DNA from: RHLJ01 sp965601955
GTDB lineage: Bacteria; Bacteroidota; Rhodothermia; Balneolales; Balneolaceae
Length of the DNA stretch: 64,000 nucleotides
NCBI GenBank assembly: GCA_965601955.1
Contig: OZ271855.1
Coordinates: 1,984,001 to 2,048,000 of the forward strand
Reading direction: 5' to 3'
Positions within the stretch are counted from its first letter, which is position 1. The number at the start of each line of letters is the position of its first letter. The translations under genes and the position numbers were made by a program. Under the pieces are notes generated by a model. It worked only from the letters and a program-made list of their open reading frames with translations, did not search any database and had not been told where the DNA came from. This document shows positions 18,188-27,108 of the stretch, piece by piece.

Positions 18188-19156
18188 TTAGTTGATCGCT
18201 ATAAATACGTATTCATTTGCTGCTGACTGCCGGAAGGTGCCACCAAGAACCAATCCTAAATCTTCCAGGGTTTGGGCAACAGAGTCGAGCCTTAGTGAAC
18301 CAGTAAGCCTGCTAACATCATTTAACTGTGTAACATCAATAGAGATATTAAAGTGTTGCCCTATTTCTGCTATTACTTCGGTTGGTAAACTGGAATTGAA
18401 CACAATAGTATTTGAAATCCAATCAGTATACTCATCAGCTTGTGCCTGTTCTGGGCTAACTACCATTCCATTTTCTATAGTTGAAGATTCACCTGGTTCA
18501 AGGATTACTGCTTCTTGTCCTTCAGTCGTATTGAATGAAATACTACCTTCTTCAAGATAAACTTTTGTCGTATTTCCCCAGCTACTTAAATTAAATTTTG
18601 TTCCCAGCACGGTAACAATACCTTCTCCGGCCTGAACATTGAAAGGACGATTTGTATTGGATTGTACATCAAAGTAACCTTCTCCTATAATAGAATAACT
18701 TCGTTCGTTTTCATTCACAGCTACTTCAAAGAGCTGAGAATAAGGTCTAAGAGTTACTTCACTTCCGTCTTCAAGTGAAACTGAGATAATCGATGCTTCG
18801 CTTTGAGCTACAAGTACGGTATCGGGGCTTGAAGTTATCCAAAAGAACCCCACAAAAGCGGCAATTAGAAACACGGCTGCCGCAGCCCATGTGTAGGCAA
18901 TTCTGCGTTGGAAAAGAGGGGTGACTTTAGCAGGTTGTCTTGTTTGTTGATCGATACGCTTCCATAAGTTGGCAGAATCCGGCTCATAATTACTATAAGA
19001 TTTTAGTTCCTCGTCTTTGAATTCTACCAGCAGATCAATAAGGGGGTTGTTTAGAGAAGAAAAATTGGTGTCCGAGGATAAAGCTTCTCCAACTTGCTGA
19101 GAAAGGATCAGATCAGGATCATTGTCGGGGAGTGATATGTCTTGTGCTTTAGCCAT
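18188..19156 (-). CDS. FecR-family anti-sigma factor
   Basis: A 322-residue inner-membrane regulator. The N-terminal cytoplasmic part (about 1-88) should bind the sigma factor. One TM helix lies at about 90-110 (WAAAAVFLIAAFVGFFW). The periplasmic FecR domain (about 120-230) has VSLEDGSEVTLRPYSQL and GEGYFDVQSNTNRPFNVQAG. A C-terminal STN-like domain (FNISIDVTQLNDVSRLTGSL) would contact the receptor's STN domain. It lies between the lipoprotein and receptor genes and is almost certainly co-transcribed with the receptor. Confidence 0.93.
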   Translation of the reverse strand: MAKAQDISLPDNDPDLILSQQVGEALSSDTNFSSLNNPLIDLLVEFKDEELKSYSNYEPDSANLWKRIDQQTRQPAKVTPLFQRRIAYTWAAAAVFLIAAFVGFFWITSSPDTVLVAQSEASIISVSLEDGSEVTLRPYSQLFEVAVNENERSYSIIGEGYFDVQSNTNRPFNVQAGEGIVTVLGTKFNLSSWGNTTKVYLEEGSISFNTTEGQEAVILEPGESSTIENGMVVSPEQAQADEYTDWISNTIVFNSSLPTEVIAEIGQHFNISIDVTQLNDVSRLTGSLRLDSVAQTLEDLGLVLGGTFRQSAANEYVFIAIN

Positions 19157-19241
19157 TATTGGTAGAATAATATGAAAAGCAGGTTACCAGGAGCAACCTA
19201 CTTTTCTGTGGTTAGTGATCATCATCATGGTCGATCATCGG

Positions 19242-20135
19242 TTAATCTCGTTCACCATCTTTAAGTGAAAAGCGGATTATTCTGTTGATCTTATTGAATC
19301 TCATGAGAGCTGTTCCATCTTCTTCAAGTTCAACAGTACCTTCAACTAATGTTTCTTCAGGCACACCATTCACTGTTTTGCTCATGAAGATACTATACGT
19401 CATAGTACCGCTTACCCCATTTTCAAGGTTACCATAAGCCTGTACTGTGTCTTTGTTGATTTCAACATTTTCATAGGTGATGTTGATTTCATAAGCACGA
19501 GCTGAAGTACTATCGTTGAGGGTACCTTCCGCATCACCTATTCCAGTATGCGTACCATCCATACTTAAGATAGTGCTGGTAGAATGAACTCCACTGATAT
19601 CAAAGTCATCAGTTTTTGCGAAGCTGGATGTTTTTGAATCACTTTCAAAAGAACCATTTTTGGTGCTATTAAATGAGATTGCTTCAATAGAGTCTTTGTT
19701 GGCTCTTGGTCGAGCGATAAACTCCCCATCCAGATCAGTATAAATGATTTCCTGTAGTAAGCTTACCGATTTAGAATAGCGGTCATTTTCTACACTTCGC
19801 TCATAGGATATAGTGTGTACTCCAGTTGTAGAGTCATATGAGTGGCTGAAGTTACGCTCTCTGCCTCTGCCGCCGTCTCCTCTTGGGCCTGCTTTACTTT
19901 TGCCATCAGAATAAAATATTCCTGTGTTGTCAACGCTTGAGAAGGCATCATACATACTGGAAACTAATCCAGACTCATCATCCACTAACGAAGAAGCAAC
20001 GATTTCTGCTGCTACCTGAACATCTTCTTCACTGAGAGATTCAACTTCATTATTTACAGAAGAACAAGCCGAAAAAGTAACCCCAGTTACAAGAGCTATT
20101 AGTAAGAGTTGTTTAAGGTTTGTAAGGGACTTCAT
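19242..20135 (-). CDS. Hypothetical lipoprotein within the sigma/FecR/receptor locus
   Basis: A 297-residue predicted lipoprotein with lipobox GVTFSACSS (Cys at about 24). The body is Ser/Thr/Asp-rich and beta-like, with a low-complexity Gly/Arg patch at about 85-92 (GPRGDGGRGRER). I do not recognise the family. It lies between the ECF sigma gene (115 bases upstream) and the fecR-like gene (85 bases downstream), where FecIR loci normally have nothing. It could be the ligand-binding or cargo protein of the system, or a target of the sigma factor. That is inference from position only. Confidence 0.75.
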   Translation of the reverse strand: MKSLTNLKQLLLIALVTGVTFSACSSVNNEVESLSEEDVQVAAEIVASSLVDDESGLVSSMYDAFSSVDNTGIFYSDGKSKAGPRGDGGRGRERNFSHSYDSTTGVHTISYERSVENDRYSKSVSLLQEIIYTDLDGEFIARPRANKDSIEAISFNSTKNGSFESDSKTSSFAKTDDFDISGVHSTSTILSMDGTHTGIGDAEGTLNDSTSARAYEINITYENVEINKDTVQAYGNLENGVSGTMTYSIFMSKTVNGVPEETLVEGTVELEEDGTALMRFNKINRIIRFSLKDGERD

Positions 20136-20249
20136 GTTTTCACCTATAGTTTATTTTTTGGGTTAAATTCGTGATTCAACCCTAATACACACAAGTTGAG
20201 AAGTACCCCTAACAATAAATCTATTTTTTTAAAAAAGGGATTAAGGGAC

Positions 20250-20834
20250 TTACCTGAACCTTTCCAGTTTACCTCTCAGTTCTTTTAATGCCAGCCCCAT
20301 ATGATTCTCAATCGTCTTCACTGATACTTCCAGGAACTCGGCCGCTTCTTTATAGGTGAATTCCTGGATGAAGCATAATCGGAATACAGCTTGTCTTTTC
20401 TCCGGCATGGAAGCAATGGAGTTTTCAATGATCTTACCCAGTTCTTTGGCTTCTATGTTGGTTTCGATATCCTCAGAGCCTTCCTCAAATGTTACATCTG
20501 CATTCTCATCAAACTTAGAAGTGTCACGAAATACATTCAGCATTCGGGTGTAAGCAATCCTGAAAAGAAAAGCGCGCAGTGATTTTGTTTCGTCTATTTG
20601 GCTTCTTTTTTCCCAGATAAGTACAAATGCTTGCTGCACCAAATCTTCTGCTTGTTGTTCAGAGACTCCTTTTTTTAGAAGAAAGTGATACAGGTAGGAG
20701 TGATGCTTCTCAAAGAATTTTTTGAAAGCGGAATGATCTCCATGTTTTATTGCAACTAGTAACTCAGGATCGTCAGTTTCTCCTCCCTTATTAATGGCCA
20801 GGAGGAACAGTAGATACAGAACGAAAATATTCAT
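20250..20834 (-). CDS. ECF sigma-70 family RNA polymerase sigma factor
   Basis: Directs RNA polymerase to the promoters of the adjacent signalling operon. Region 2 starts at DDPELLVAIKHGDHSAF and contains EDLVQQAFVLIWEKR. Region 4 has MPEKRQAVFRLCFIQEFTYKEAAEFLEVSVKTIENHM, the helix-turn-helix. The start is uncertain. The frame is open to a GTG at 20867, with ATGs at 20852 and 20834. I chose 20834, but this leaves a hydrophobic leader MNIFVLYLLFLLA that no sigma factor needs, and a strong GGGAGGAG sits just before the first conserved residues without a normal start codon after it. Regulation is probably by the FecR-like protein. Confidence 0.88.
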   Translation of the reverse strand: MNIFVLYLLFLLAINKGGETDDPELLVAIKHGDHSAFKKFFEKHHSYLYHFLLKKGVSEQQAEDLVQQAFVLIWEKRSQIDETKSLRAFLFRIAYTRMLNVFRDTSKFDENADVTFEEGSEDIETNIEAKELGKIIENSIASMPEKRQAVFRLCFIQEFTYKEAAEFLEVSVKTIENHMGLALKELRGKLERFR

Positions 20835-20899
20835 TGCCGAATATACAGGCATGGCTTTAAATACCACAAAATTAAATCAGAATTCCTACTTTTTACTCC

Positions 20900-21706
20900 A
20901 TGAGGTTTATTTCAATATTTCTATTCATCCCTTCACTTTTGTTCGCCCAGGAAAGCCAGGGTGTAGACCTCTATAATGTAGATAAAGAAGACCGTGTCGA
21001 GATTTATGTGAAGAATGAGAATATCTACCCAATTACTATTCAGGTTGAGATGGACCTGTCCAATTTGAAACCTTCTAAGCGCCTGCCTTTAACTGAAGTA
21101 ATAGATAGCGGGTCCGACATTAAAATCTTTGAGCTATTTCCAGTAAAAAAGAATGAAGGATGGGAACTTAAGACTTCATATAGGTTTTTTATGGGAAGTA
21201 TTTTTGCAGATCATGAAGACGATTTTGTGTATCGATTACCCTATCGACTTGGGACAGAGAGAAGAGTATCGCAGGGATATGGGGGGCAGTTTTCTCATAC
21301 AGGTAGTCTTAGGTATTCTGTTGATTTTCAGATGCCTGAAGGAACTGAGATTTATGCAGCACGATCAGGTATTGTAGTAGAAACAGAAGAGAGTTATACG
21401 GATGGTGACAAAGATCGATACTACATCGATAAAGCAAATTATATAACTATTCTTCATAATGACGGCACTTTCTCCGAATACTCCCATCTAAAAACGAGCG
21501 GTGTTGTGGTTTCGGTAGGGCAGAGAGTGAGAACAGGTCAATTAATCGGGTATTCGGGAAATACGGGATACACAACCGGCCCCCATCTACATTTCAATGT
21601 AAAAAGAGTAACTCAGGACGGAAGTTATATAACTATTCCCGTTAAATTCGTCACTAGAGAAGGAAATATTCAGCTTAAGGAAGGGGAGAGTTATCGGGCA
21701 CTATAG
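20900..21706 (+). CDS. M23 family metallopeptidase (LytM/peptidoglycan endopeptidase-like)
   Basis: A 268-residue exported protein with signal peptide 1-16 (ending Leu-Phe-Ala-Gln). An N-terminal beta domain of unknown type is followed by an M23 zinc peptidase domain at about 120-250. The first ligand pair is in FSHTGSLRYSVDFQMPEGTE (His and Asp), and the last is the classic GPHLHFNV. These ligands are complete, so it is probably active. The role would be cell-wall cross-bridge cleavage or remodelling in the periplasm. It is divergent from the sigma factor gene and ends in a large hairpin shared with the SPFH gene. Confidence 0.9.
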   Translation: MRFISIFLFIPSLLFAQESQGVDLYNVDKEDRVEIYVKNENIYPITIQVEMDLSNLKPSKRLPLTEVIDSGSDIKIFELFPVKKNEGWELKTSYRFFMGSIFADHEDDFVYRLPYRLGTERRVSQGYGGQFSHTGSLRYSVDFQMPEGTEIYAARSGIVVETEESYTDGDKDRYYIDKANYITILHNDGTFSEYSHLKTSGVVVSVGQRVRTGQLIGYSGNTGYTTGPHLHFNVKRVTQDGSYITIPVKFVTREGNIQLKEGESYRAL

Positions 21707-21790
21707 AAGTAAGAATATTGATTAAAGAAGGAAGAAGTAAGATTCTTACTTCTTCAATCCTTGTTCTTTATTGAATATTCCAATTACTTC
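21706..21790. repeat. Long imperfect inverted repeat between convergent genes
   Basis: The whole gap folds on itself. Central arms GAAGAAGTAAGA (21731-21742) and TCTTACTTCTTC (21744-21755) are exact complements. Outer arms AATATTGATTAAAGAA and TTCTTTATTGAATATT pair with small bulges, and the ends GAAGT/ACTTC reach into both stop codons. It probably ends transcription from both sides. Confidence 0.75.
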
Positions 21791-22731
21791 TTATTAATCT
21801 TATTCAGTTCATTCAGCGATAAACCCTTCATTACCTCCTCATAGTTGGAGATATCCTGAGGAAGGATAATTTGATTCTCATCTCTGCCCAGTCCCTTTAG
21901 TTTGCCGAGGTACTTTTCAGCTAATCTAAGTTGCATGGCTTCTGCACCTTTGGGTTGAGACAGTGCCTCTGCAATTTTCTCAATAGATATTGCTGTAGCT
22001 TCAGCAAGCGCTTCAATTTCCTGGGCCAAACCTTCGGCTTCGTTAATTCTTCGCTGCATTTCTGCCTCTGAGATATTGATAATTTCAGCTCTAACACCCT
22101 CTGCGTCGTTCACTTTAGAACCTTTAACCCCCTCAGATTTGGCAATAACTGCCCTTCGATCCCTTTCTGCAGTCATTTGTCGTTCCATCGCATTTTGAAC
22201 AGTTCGAGGTGTCATAATATTCTTGATCTCATATCTGTGGACTTTGATGCCCCACGGTAATTCCATCTCACTGAGAACAGAAACCACTTCTCTACTCATT
22301 CTAGCCCGTTCCTCAAAGGTCTCATCCAAATCCATAAGCCCAATAACAGACCGGGTGGTAGTTTGTGCTAACTGTATAGCCGCGTATCTGTAGTTGGTAA
22401 CCCCATAGCTGGCGTTCACCGGATCTACTACGCTTAAATAGATTACGCCATCTACTTCAACCTTTACGTTGTCTTTAGTGAAGCATTCCTGGGGTTCTAC
22501 TTCAATCGTTTCCTCTCTGAGATCTTGTTTGTACACTACTTTATCAAGAAAGGGGATTAAAGCATGAAAGCCAGGCCCAAGTGTTTTTTGATAGTTTCCA
22601 AGCCGCTCTACAATATAAGCGTATTGGTTAGGTACAAGCCTAAACGACTGTACTATTTTAAAGAGAAGAAATACTCCAAAGGCCATTACCAGGCCGAAAC
22701 TAACCGTATCTATGATATCCCAGATTCCCAT
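21784..22731 (-). CDS. SPFH/stomatin-like protein (second copy)
   Basis: A 315-residue membrane-anchored band-7 protein. The N-terminal TM helix is at about 8-26, then the SPFH domain opens with FRLVPNQYAYIVERLGNYQKTLGPGFHALIPF. A long Ala/Glu-rich coiled coil (EAEMQRRINEAEGLAQEIEALAEA) drives oligomerisation. It is the last gene of nfeD-stomatin-stomatin. Its ATG shares one base with the stop of the previous gene (TAATG), with AAGGAG ahead. Such operons are linked to membrane microdomains and membrane-protein quality control. Confidence 0.93.
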   Translation of the reverse strand: MGIWDIIDTVSFGLVMAFGVFLLFKIVQSFRLVPNQYAYIVERLGNYQKTLGPGFHALIPFLDKVVYKQDLREETIEVEPQECFTKDNVKVEVDGVIYLSVVDPVNASYGVTNYRYAAIQLAQTTTRSVIGLMDLDETFEERARMSREVVSVLSEMELPWGIKVHRYEIKNIMTPRTVQNAMERQMTAERDRRAVIAKSEGVKGSKVNDAEGVRAEIINISEAEMQRRINEAEGLAQEIEALAEATAISIEKIAEALSQPKGAEAMQLRLAEKYLGKLKGLGRDENQIILPQDISNYEEVMKGLSLNELNKINKK

Positions 22732-23660
22732 TATTTATCTCCTTCCTGATCTTTAATATTAGTACTTACAGCACTCACTCCTTCAAAGAAGGTTTTAAGG
22801 TTAGCTGTTTCAGTCGGAAGAACAGAGATTTTTGAGTTCTCAATGATTTTTCCGAATTCATCAATGTATTGTTCTACTAACTTGGTTTTTACTGCTAAAT
22901 CTCCACCAGGCTTTTGCATGGCCTCAGCTATTCGCTGAATTCCATTAGCAGTAGCAGTGGCAACCAGTTCAATTTCCTTAGCCTTACCCATGGCTTCGTT
23001 AATTCTTTTCTGCCGGCTAGCTTCTGAAACAAGAACTTGGCTCTGCTGTTCGCCTTCTGATTCATTAATTCTTGCTTGTCTGAAACCTTCAGAATGGACG
23101 ATTTCAGCTCTCTTTTCACGCTCTGCTTCCATCTGTTTTTCCATGGTATCTACGATTTCATTGGAAGGGCGAATATTTTTGATTTCGTACCTGAGAACTT
23201 TTATTCCCCAGGGATCAGCAGCTTTATCGATTTCCCGGACAATATTCTCATTCATCATTTCCCGCTCGGAAAAAGTGTCATCGAGAGTGATTTTACCGAT
23301 CTCACTTCGCATGGTAGTTTGAGCAAGATTGATTGCCGCAGCCTGGTAATTAGAGATTCCATAGCTGGCTTTATAGGCGTCCATAACTTTTATGTACACC
23401 AATCCATCTACGGCAACTTCGATATTATCATTTGTGATACATGTTTGGCTTGGAACATCTAATACCTGTTCACGCATTTCGCGGCTATAGGCTGGCCTAT
23501 CAACAAAAGGAACAAGGAAATGAAATCCTGGTTTAAGATTTTTCTTGAATTTACCGAGCCGTTCCTGAATTACTTCCTCCCGAAATTCAACGATGATAAA
23601 TAGCCGAGTAATTAAAAAGTATAGGACCACTAATGTGATCAAAGTTCCCGTCCAAAACAT
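22731..23660 (-). CDS. SPFH/stomatin-like protein (first copy)
   Basis: A 309-residue paralog of the following gene with the same layout: TM helix at about 4-24, SPFH domain starting near EFREEVIQERLGKFKKNLKPGFHFLVPF, and a coiled coil containing SEGFRQARINESEGEQQSQVL. The two copies differ clearly throughout, so the duplication is old and a mixed oligomer is possible. It begins 6 bases after the NfeD stop and is translationally coupled to the second copy. Confidence 0.93.
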   Translation of the reverse strand: MFWTGTLITLVVLYFLITRLFIIVEFREEVIQERLGKFKKNLKPGFHFLVPFVDRPAYSREMREQVLDVPSQTCITNDNIEVAVDGLVYIKVMDAYKASYGISNYQAAAINLAQTTMRSEIGKITLDDTFSEREMMNENIVREIDKAADPWGIKVLRYEIKNIRPSNEIVDTMEKQMEAEREKRAEIVHSEGFRQARINESEGEQQSQVLVSEASRQKRINEAMGKAKEIELVATATANGIQRIAEAMQKPGGDLAVKTKLVEQYIDEFGKIIENSKISVLPTETANLKTFFEGVSAVSTNIKDQEGDK

Positions 23661-23666
23661 GACGCC

Positions 23667-24161
23667 CTAATTTGATTGTTTAAGTTTTTGTGACTGCGGT
23701 GGATTTAATTTATCCACGGGTTCTACAATCCAGGTTGTATTGTCCCTATACATAATACGAACCTGAGTACCGGCAGGAATTTCTCCTTCTAAAGAACGAG
23801 CCTGCCATGAGATTCCTTGGAAACGGATTCTGCCGTCATTGGTTTCATCATTTATTGGTTCTACTACGTCAACAATTTGATCCATAGCTTCAAAGTCTTC
23901 GTCAGCTACTTTAAAGCTGCTTTCTCCCCCAAAATATTTTTTTAGAAGAGGAAGGGTAACAACGGTTAGAATGGTGGAAATGGCTACCCATGCCAAAGTT
24001 GCAGTTACCGGATCGTCCAGAATACCAACAAGCCGGGCTAGCCCAACGAGCAGTCCACTGAAGCCAAGAATCACAGCCATACCACTCGGAAGTACCCATT
24101 CAAGAGCCATGAGTATGATTCCACCAATCACAAAAATCCAGGTTAGTGTATCTCCGTCCAT
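23667..24161 (-). CDS. NfeD family membrane protein
   Basis: A 164-residue short-type NfeD, without the serine-protease domain of the long form. Two or three TM segments occupy about 1-75 (TWIFVIGGIILMALEWVLPSGMAVILGFSGLLVG). The C-terminal OB-fold domain (about 105-150) contains GRIRFQGISWQARSLEGEIPAGTQVRI. It is the first gene of the operon with two stomatins, the classic partner arrangement. It is divergent from the ABC exporter. Confidence 0.92.
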   Translation of the reverse strand: MDGDTLTWIFVIGGIILMALEWVLPSGMAVILGFSGLLVGLARLVGILDDPVTATLAWVAISTILTVVTLPLLKKYFGGESSFKVADEDFEAMDQIVDVVEPINDETNDGRIRFQGISWQARSLEGEIPAGTQVRIMYRDNTTWIVEPVDKLNPPQSQKLKQSN

Positions 24162-24234
24162 GAGGGTTTTCTTCTTGATTTTCCTGAAAACATAGATAGC
24201 AAATTGAAAGCAAAAAAACCCAACTTCTTGGCAT

Positions 24235-24242
24235 TATATTTG
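24235..24242 (+). promoter_or_regulatory. Possible Bacteroidota-type -7 element (TATATTTG)
   Basis: An exact match to TAnnTTTG lies 13 bases before the ATG of the ABC exporter. No convincing TTTG -33 element is present at the usual spacing, so this is only a candidate. Confidence 0.35.
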
Positions 24243-24255
24243 CAAAATTATCGCC

Positions 24256-26031
24256 ATGTCAGAAAAAGAAGATGATAAGCGAGGACTAAAAAGCCTTAAG
24301 GAAACTCTTGTTAGTATTTTCGCTCTTAGCAAACCTTATCGAAAGCGATTCTATTTTGCGACTGTAGTAGTATTAATTGGTTCAGGTATTTGGTTATCAG
24401 TCCCTCTTGGCCTAAGAGAGTTATTAGATGCTGTATTTGAACAGGGAAATGACCAGTTGCTAAACTTGTTAGCAATAGGGCTTATGGGGCTTTTTGTACT
24501 ACAAGCTGCATTTACTTTCATGGGAAATTACCACCTGGAATGGGTAGGAGAGCGGGTAGTTACAGATCTTCGAAAAAAGGTATATGAGCATCTTCATAAA
24601 CTGGGATTTCGTTTTTTTGCAGAGCGAAGACTTGGTGAAATTACATCCAGACTGACCAATGATGTAGGTTCGATTAGAACAGCACTTACCGATTCTCTCC
24701 CACAGTTACTTACTATTTCATTTTCACTGATCGGTTCTGTATCGCTGATGGTAGTTCTAAACTGGAGGTTAAGTGCTGTGATTTTCGCCACCGTACCTTT
24801 TGTAACTATAGCTACCCGGTACTTTGGGCAAAAAATCCGGAAGCTTTCAAGGGGGATACAGGATGAGCTTGCTGATTCAACAGCAGTAGCAGAAGATGCA
24901 TTGGGGGCAGTTAGGCTGGTGAAAGCCTTTGTTAGGGAAGATTACGAAGTGAATCGTTATTCCACAGCTATTGAAAAACTATTCAAGACCGTCAGGAGAA
25001 AGGTAGTGTTAACCCAGTTTTTCTGGTCTGGGGTAGGGATAATGTTCATGAGTACACTGGTTATCATTTTCTGGTATGGTGGTAAAGAGGTATTGGCAGA
25101 TCGGCTAACTGCTGGTGATTTGGTTGCCTTTATCATATATGCACTAAATATCTCCAGGTCTATCTCGCAAACATCCAGGTTATACACAGCTGTAAATACT
25201 GCTGCGGGTGCTTCCGAGAGAATTTTTGAGCTATTAGAAGAAGTACCAGAGATACAGGATAGGGAAGGAGCTTTATCAATTCCAGAAATAGAAGGCAGCA
25301 TCTCTGTAGAAAACCTATCATTTGCCTATGAGGATGACAGAGTAATTCTAAATAACCTCTCTTTCGAAGTAGAGGCGGGTCAAACGATCGCACTGGTTGG
25401 CCCAAGCGGAGCTGGAAAAACCACCCTTCTTAATCTGTTGCCCAGGTTTTATGACCCCCAGCAAGGCGACATAAAAGTAGATGGTCATTCAATAAAAGAA
25501 GTACAGGTTAAATCCTTAAGAGACCATATTTCTATAGTTCCTCAAGAGGTACACTTATTTGGCACCAGTATCAAAGAGAACATCCAATATGGAAACCTCG
25601 AGGCGAGTGAGGAAGAAATCATTGAAGCAGCTAAAGATGCAAATGCTCATGAGTTTATTAGCGAAATTCCTCAAGCCTATGATGCATTGATTGGAGAAAA
25701 AGGGGTTAAACTTAGTGGAGGTCAACGCCAACGGTTAGCCATAGCCAGGGCTATTCTAAAAGACCCAAAGATTTTGTTGCTAGATGAGGCTACTTCTTCA
25801 CTAGATTCTGAATCTGAAGCACAGGTACAAGAAGCGTTGTATCGCCTGATGAATGGAAGAACTACCTTTGTAATCGCTCATCGTTTATCAACCATACAAA
25901 ATGCCGATCGCATCTTAGTTCTCGATAAAGGAGTTATAGTAGAGGATGGAACACACCAGGAACTATTAGCAAAAGGTGGCTTATACAGCCACCTTTATGA
26001 ATTACAGTTCCGAGACCTGGATATGGTTTAG
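24256..26031 (+). CDS. ABC exporter, MsbA-like (fused permease and ATPase)
   Basis: A 591-residue half-transporter that works as a homodimer in the inner membrane. The TM domain (about 25-320, six helices) precedes the ATPase. Walker A GPSGAGKTTLL begins at residue 382, followed by the signature LSGGQRQRLAIARA, Walker B ILLLDEATSSLD and the H-loop IAHRLST. All are intact. The family exports lipids, lipid A precursors, drugs or peptides. There is no adjacent clue to the substrate, so MsbA is a similarity label and not a proven role. It overlaps the convergent repeat-protein gene by four bases. Confidence 0.93.
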   Translation: MSEKEDDKRGLKSLKETLVSIFALSKPYRKRFYFATVVVLIGSGIWLSVPLGLRELLDAVFEQGNDQLLNLLAIGLMGLFVLQAAFTFMGNYHLEWVGERVVTDLRKKVYEHLHKLGFRFFAERRLGEITSRLTNDVGSIRTALTDSLPQLLTISFSLIGSVSLMVVLNWRLSAVIFATVPFVTIATRYFGQKIRKLSRGIQDELADSTAVAEDALGAVRLVKAFVREDYEVNRYSTAIEKLFKTVRRKVVLTQFFWSGVGIMFMSTLVIIFWYGGKEVLADRLTAGDLVAFIIYALNISRSISQTSRLYTAVNTAAGASERIFELLEEVPEIQDREGALSIPEIEGSISVENLSFAYEDDRVILNNLSFEVEAGQTIALVGPSGAGKTTLLNLLPRFYDPQQGDIKVDGHSIKEVQVKSLRDHISIVPQEVHLFGTSIKENIQYGNLEASEEEIIEAAKDANAHEFISEIPQAYDALIGEKGVKLSGGQRQRLAIARAILKDPKILLLDEATSSLDSESEAQVQEALYRLMNGRTTFVIAHRLSTIQNADRILVLDKGVIVEDGTHQELLAKGGLYSHLYELQFRDLDMV

Positions 26032-27107
26032 TTATCGGCCATGTAGGCGCCGATAACATCCGAATAGCTCATGTTTTCTAGGAGGTTCCTGTTTTCTAAT
26101 TCAGTAAGGAAAGAGACGGGAACATCCGATGAATAAAGTCCAATTATTCCCGAATACGAAAACTCATTTAGAAAACCAGCTTCCTGAAGTTCGATGAGAT
26201 AAGGGGTTCTAACACCACTGCTATGCATTCCAATAATCGCTGAATACGAAAACTCATCAATCAAATCAGCTTCATTAAGCTGATCTAAAAACTCAATACT
26301 AACGCCACTATTAAACATCCCTATCAAAGCGGAGTAAGAAAATTCATCGAGGTAACCAGCCTGATCCATAGCGTTTAGGTAGCTTAAGGACACTCCTCCA
26401 TTGTACAACCCAATAATCGCTGAATAGGAGAATTCATCAAGGTATCCAGCAGTATTCATTTCATCTAAATAACTAGTTGGGACTCCTCCGTTGTATAAGC
26501 CAATGATAGCCGAATAAGAGAAATCATCCAGATAGCCCGCTGCATCCATCTGATTTAGGTAAGCAATAGGAACTCCTCCATTATAAAGGCCTATAATTGC
26601 GGAATAAGAAAATTCATTCAAATAGCCAGCATTACTTAAATCAGTAAGGTATTCGATAGGTACCCCACCATTGTACATTCCCTGAACCGCTGAACCTGAA
26701 AATTGATTTGGAAAGGTCTCATTTACCTGCTGTAGATAGTCAAGGTATCCCGAACTAACATCAGAATAGGTGGTAGTAGGTGGAAGTGGAGGCGCTGGGG
26801 GTAAAGGCACAGCATTTTGTCCAAGGGGTTGAGGCAACAGTGCCTGTCCTGTTGCAGTTACTTCAGCTTGATTGTTATCACCAAAACCAAAAAAGGAAGT
26901 CGGTCCTCCAAGTATCATCCATATTGCTGCAAACATAACAAAGAAAGCAATGGCTAGTAAGTTTCTTCTTGTGGTAGGCTTTTGGTACTCCTGTTCAGCT
27001 TCATCAATAATTTGATCTTTCCCGGGAAGCTCATTTGCCTTTTCATGGATATACTGGTCAAGATCAAAATTCGGATCTCTTCGGGTTTTAAGATTCTGCT
27101 TAGACAT
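26028..27107 (-). CDS. Membrane-anchored 30-residue repeat protein, paralog C
   Basis: A 359-residue protein with no signal peptide. A cytoplasmic N-terminus (1-49) carries FDLDQYIHE at 14-22. One TM helix spans about 50-67, then a Pro-rich linker (LPPAPPLPPTTT). Seven tandem 30-residue repeats of the form YLDEFSYSAIIGLYNGGVP plus x-x-YL-x-x-[ML]-x-x-AG follow, with a half repeat as cap (LLENMSYSDVIGAY). Positive residues before the helix (TTRRN) predict repeats outside the cytoplasm. It is third in a tight three-gene operon, one base after gene B. The function is unknown. The repeats are probably helical pairs. Confidence 0.8.
   Translation of the reverse strand: MSKQNLKTRRDPNFDLDQYIHEKANELPGKDQIIDEAEQEYQKPTTRRNLLAIAFFVMFAAIWMILGGPTSFFGFGDNNQAEVTATGQALLPQPLGQNAVPLPPAPPLPPTTTYSDVSSGYLDYLQQVNETFPNQFSGSAVQGMYNGGVPIEYLTDLSNAGYLNEFSYSAIIGLYNGGVPIAYLNQMDAAGYLDDFSYSAIIGLYNGGVPTSYLDEMNTAGYLDEFSYSAIIGLYNGGVSLSYLNAMDQAGYLDEFSYSALIGMFNSGVSIEFLDQLNEADLIDEFSYSAIIGMHSSGVRTPYLIELQEAGFLNEFSYSGIIGLYSSDVPVSFLTELENRNLLENMSYSDVIGAYMADN
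26060..26718 (-). repeat. 90-bp tandem repeats within paralog C
   Basis: Seven imperfect 90-base units encode the 30-residue protein repeats. The central four are most alike (repeated YLD-[DE]-FSYSAIIGLYNGGV), which suggests recent unit duplication or gene conversion. Confidence 0.8.
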
Positions 27108-27108
27108 A

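Noticed and set aside
20160..20182. GGGTTAAA/TTCAACCC inverted repeat before the lipoprotein gene
   Set aside because: Only 8 bases with a mismatch; too weak to call as an operator without other copies.
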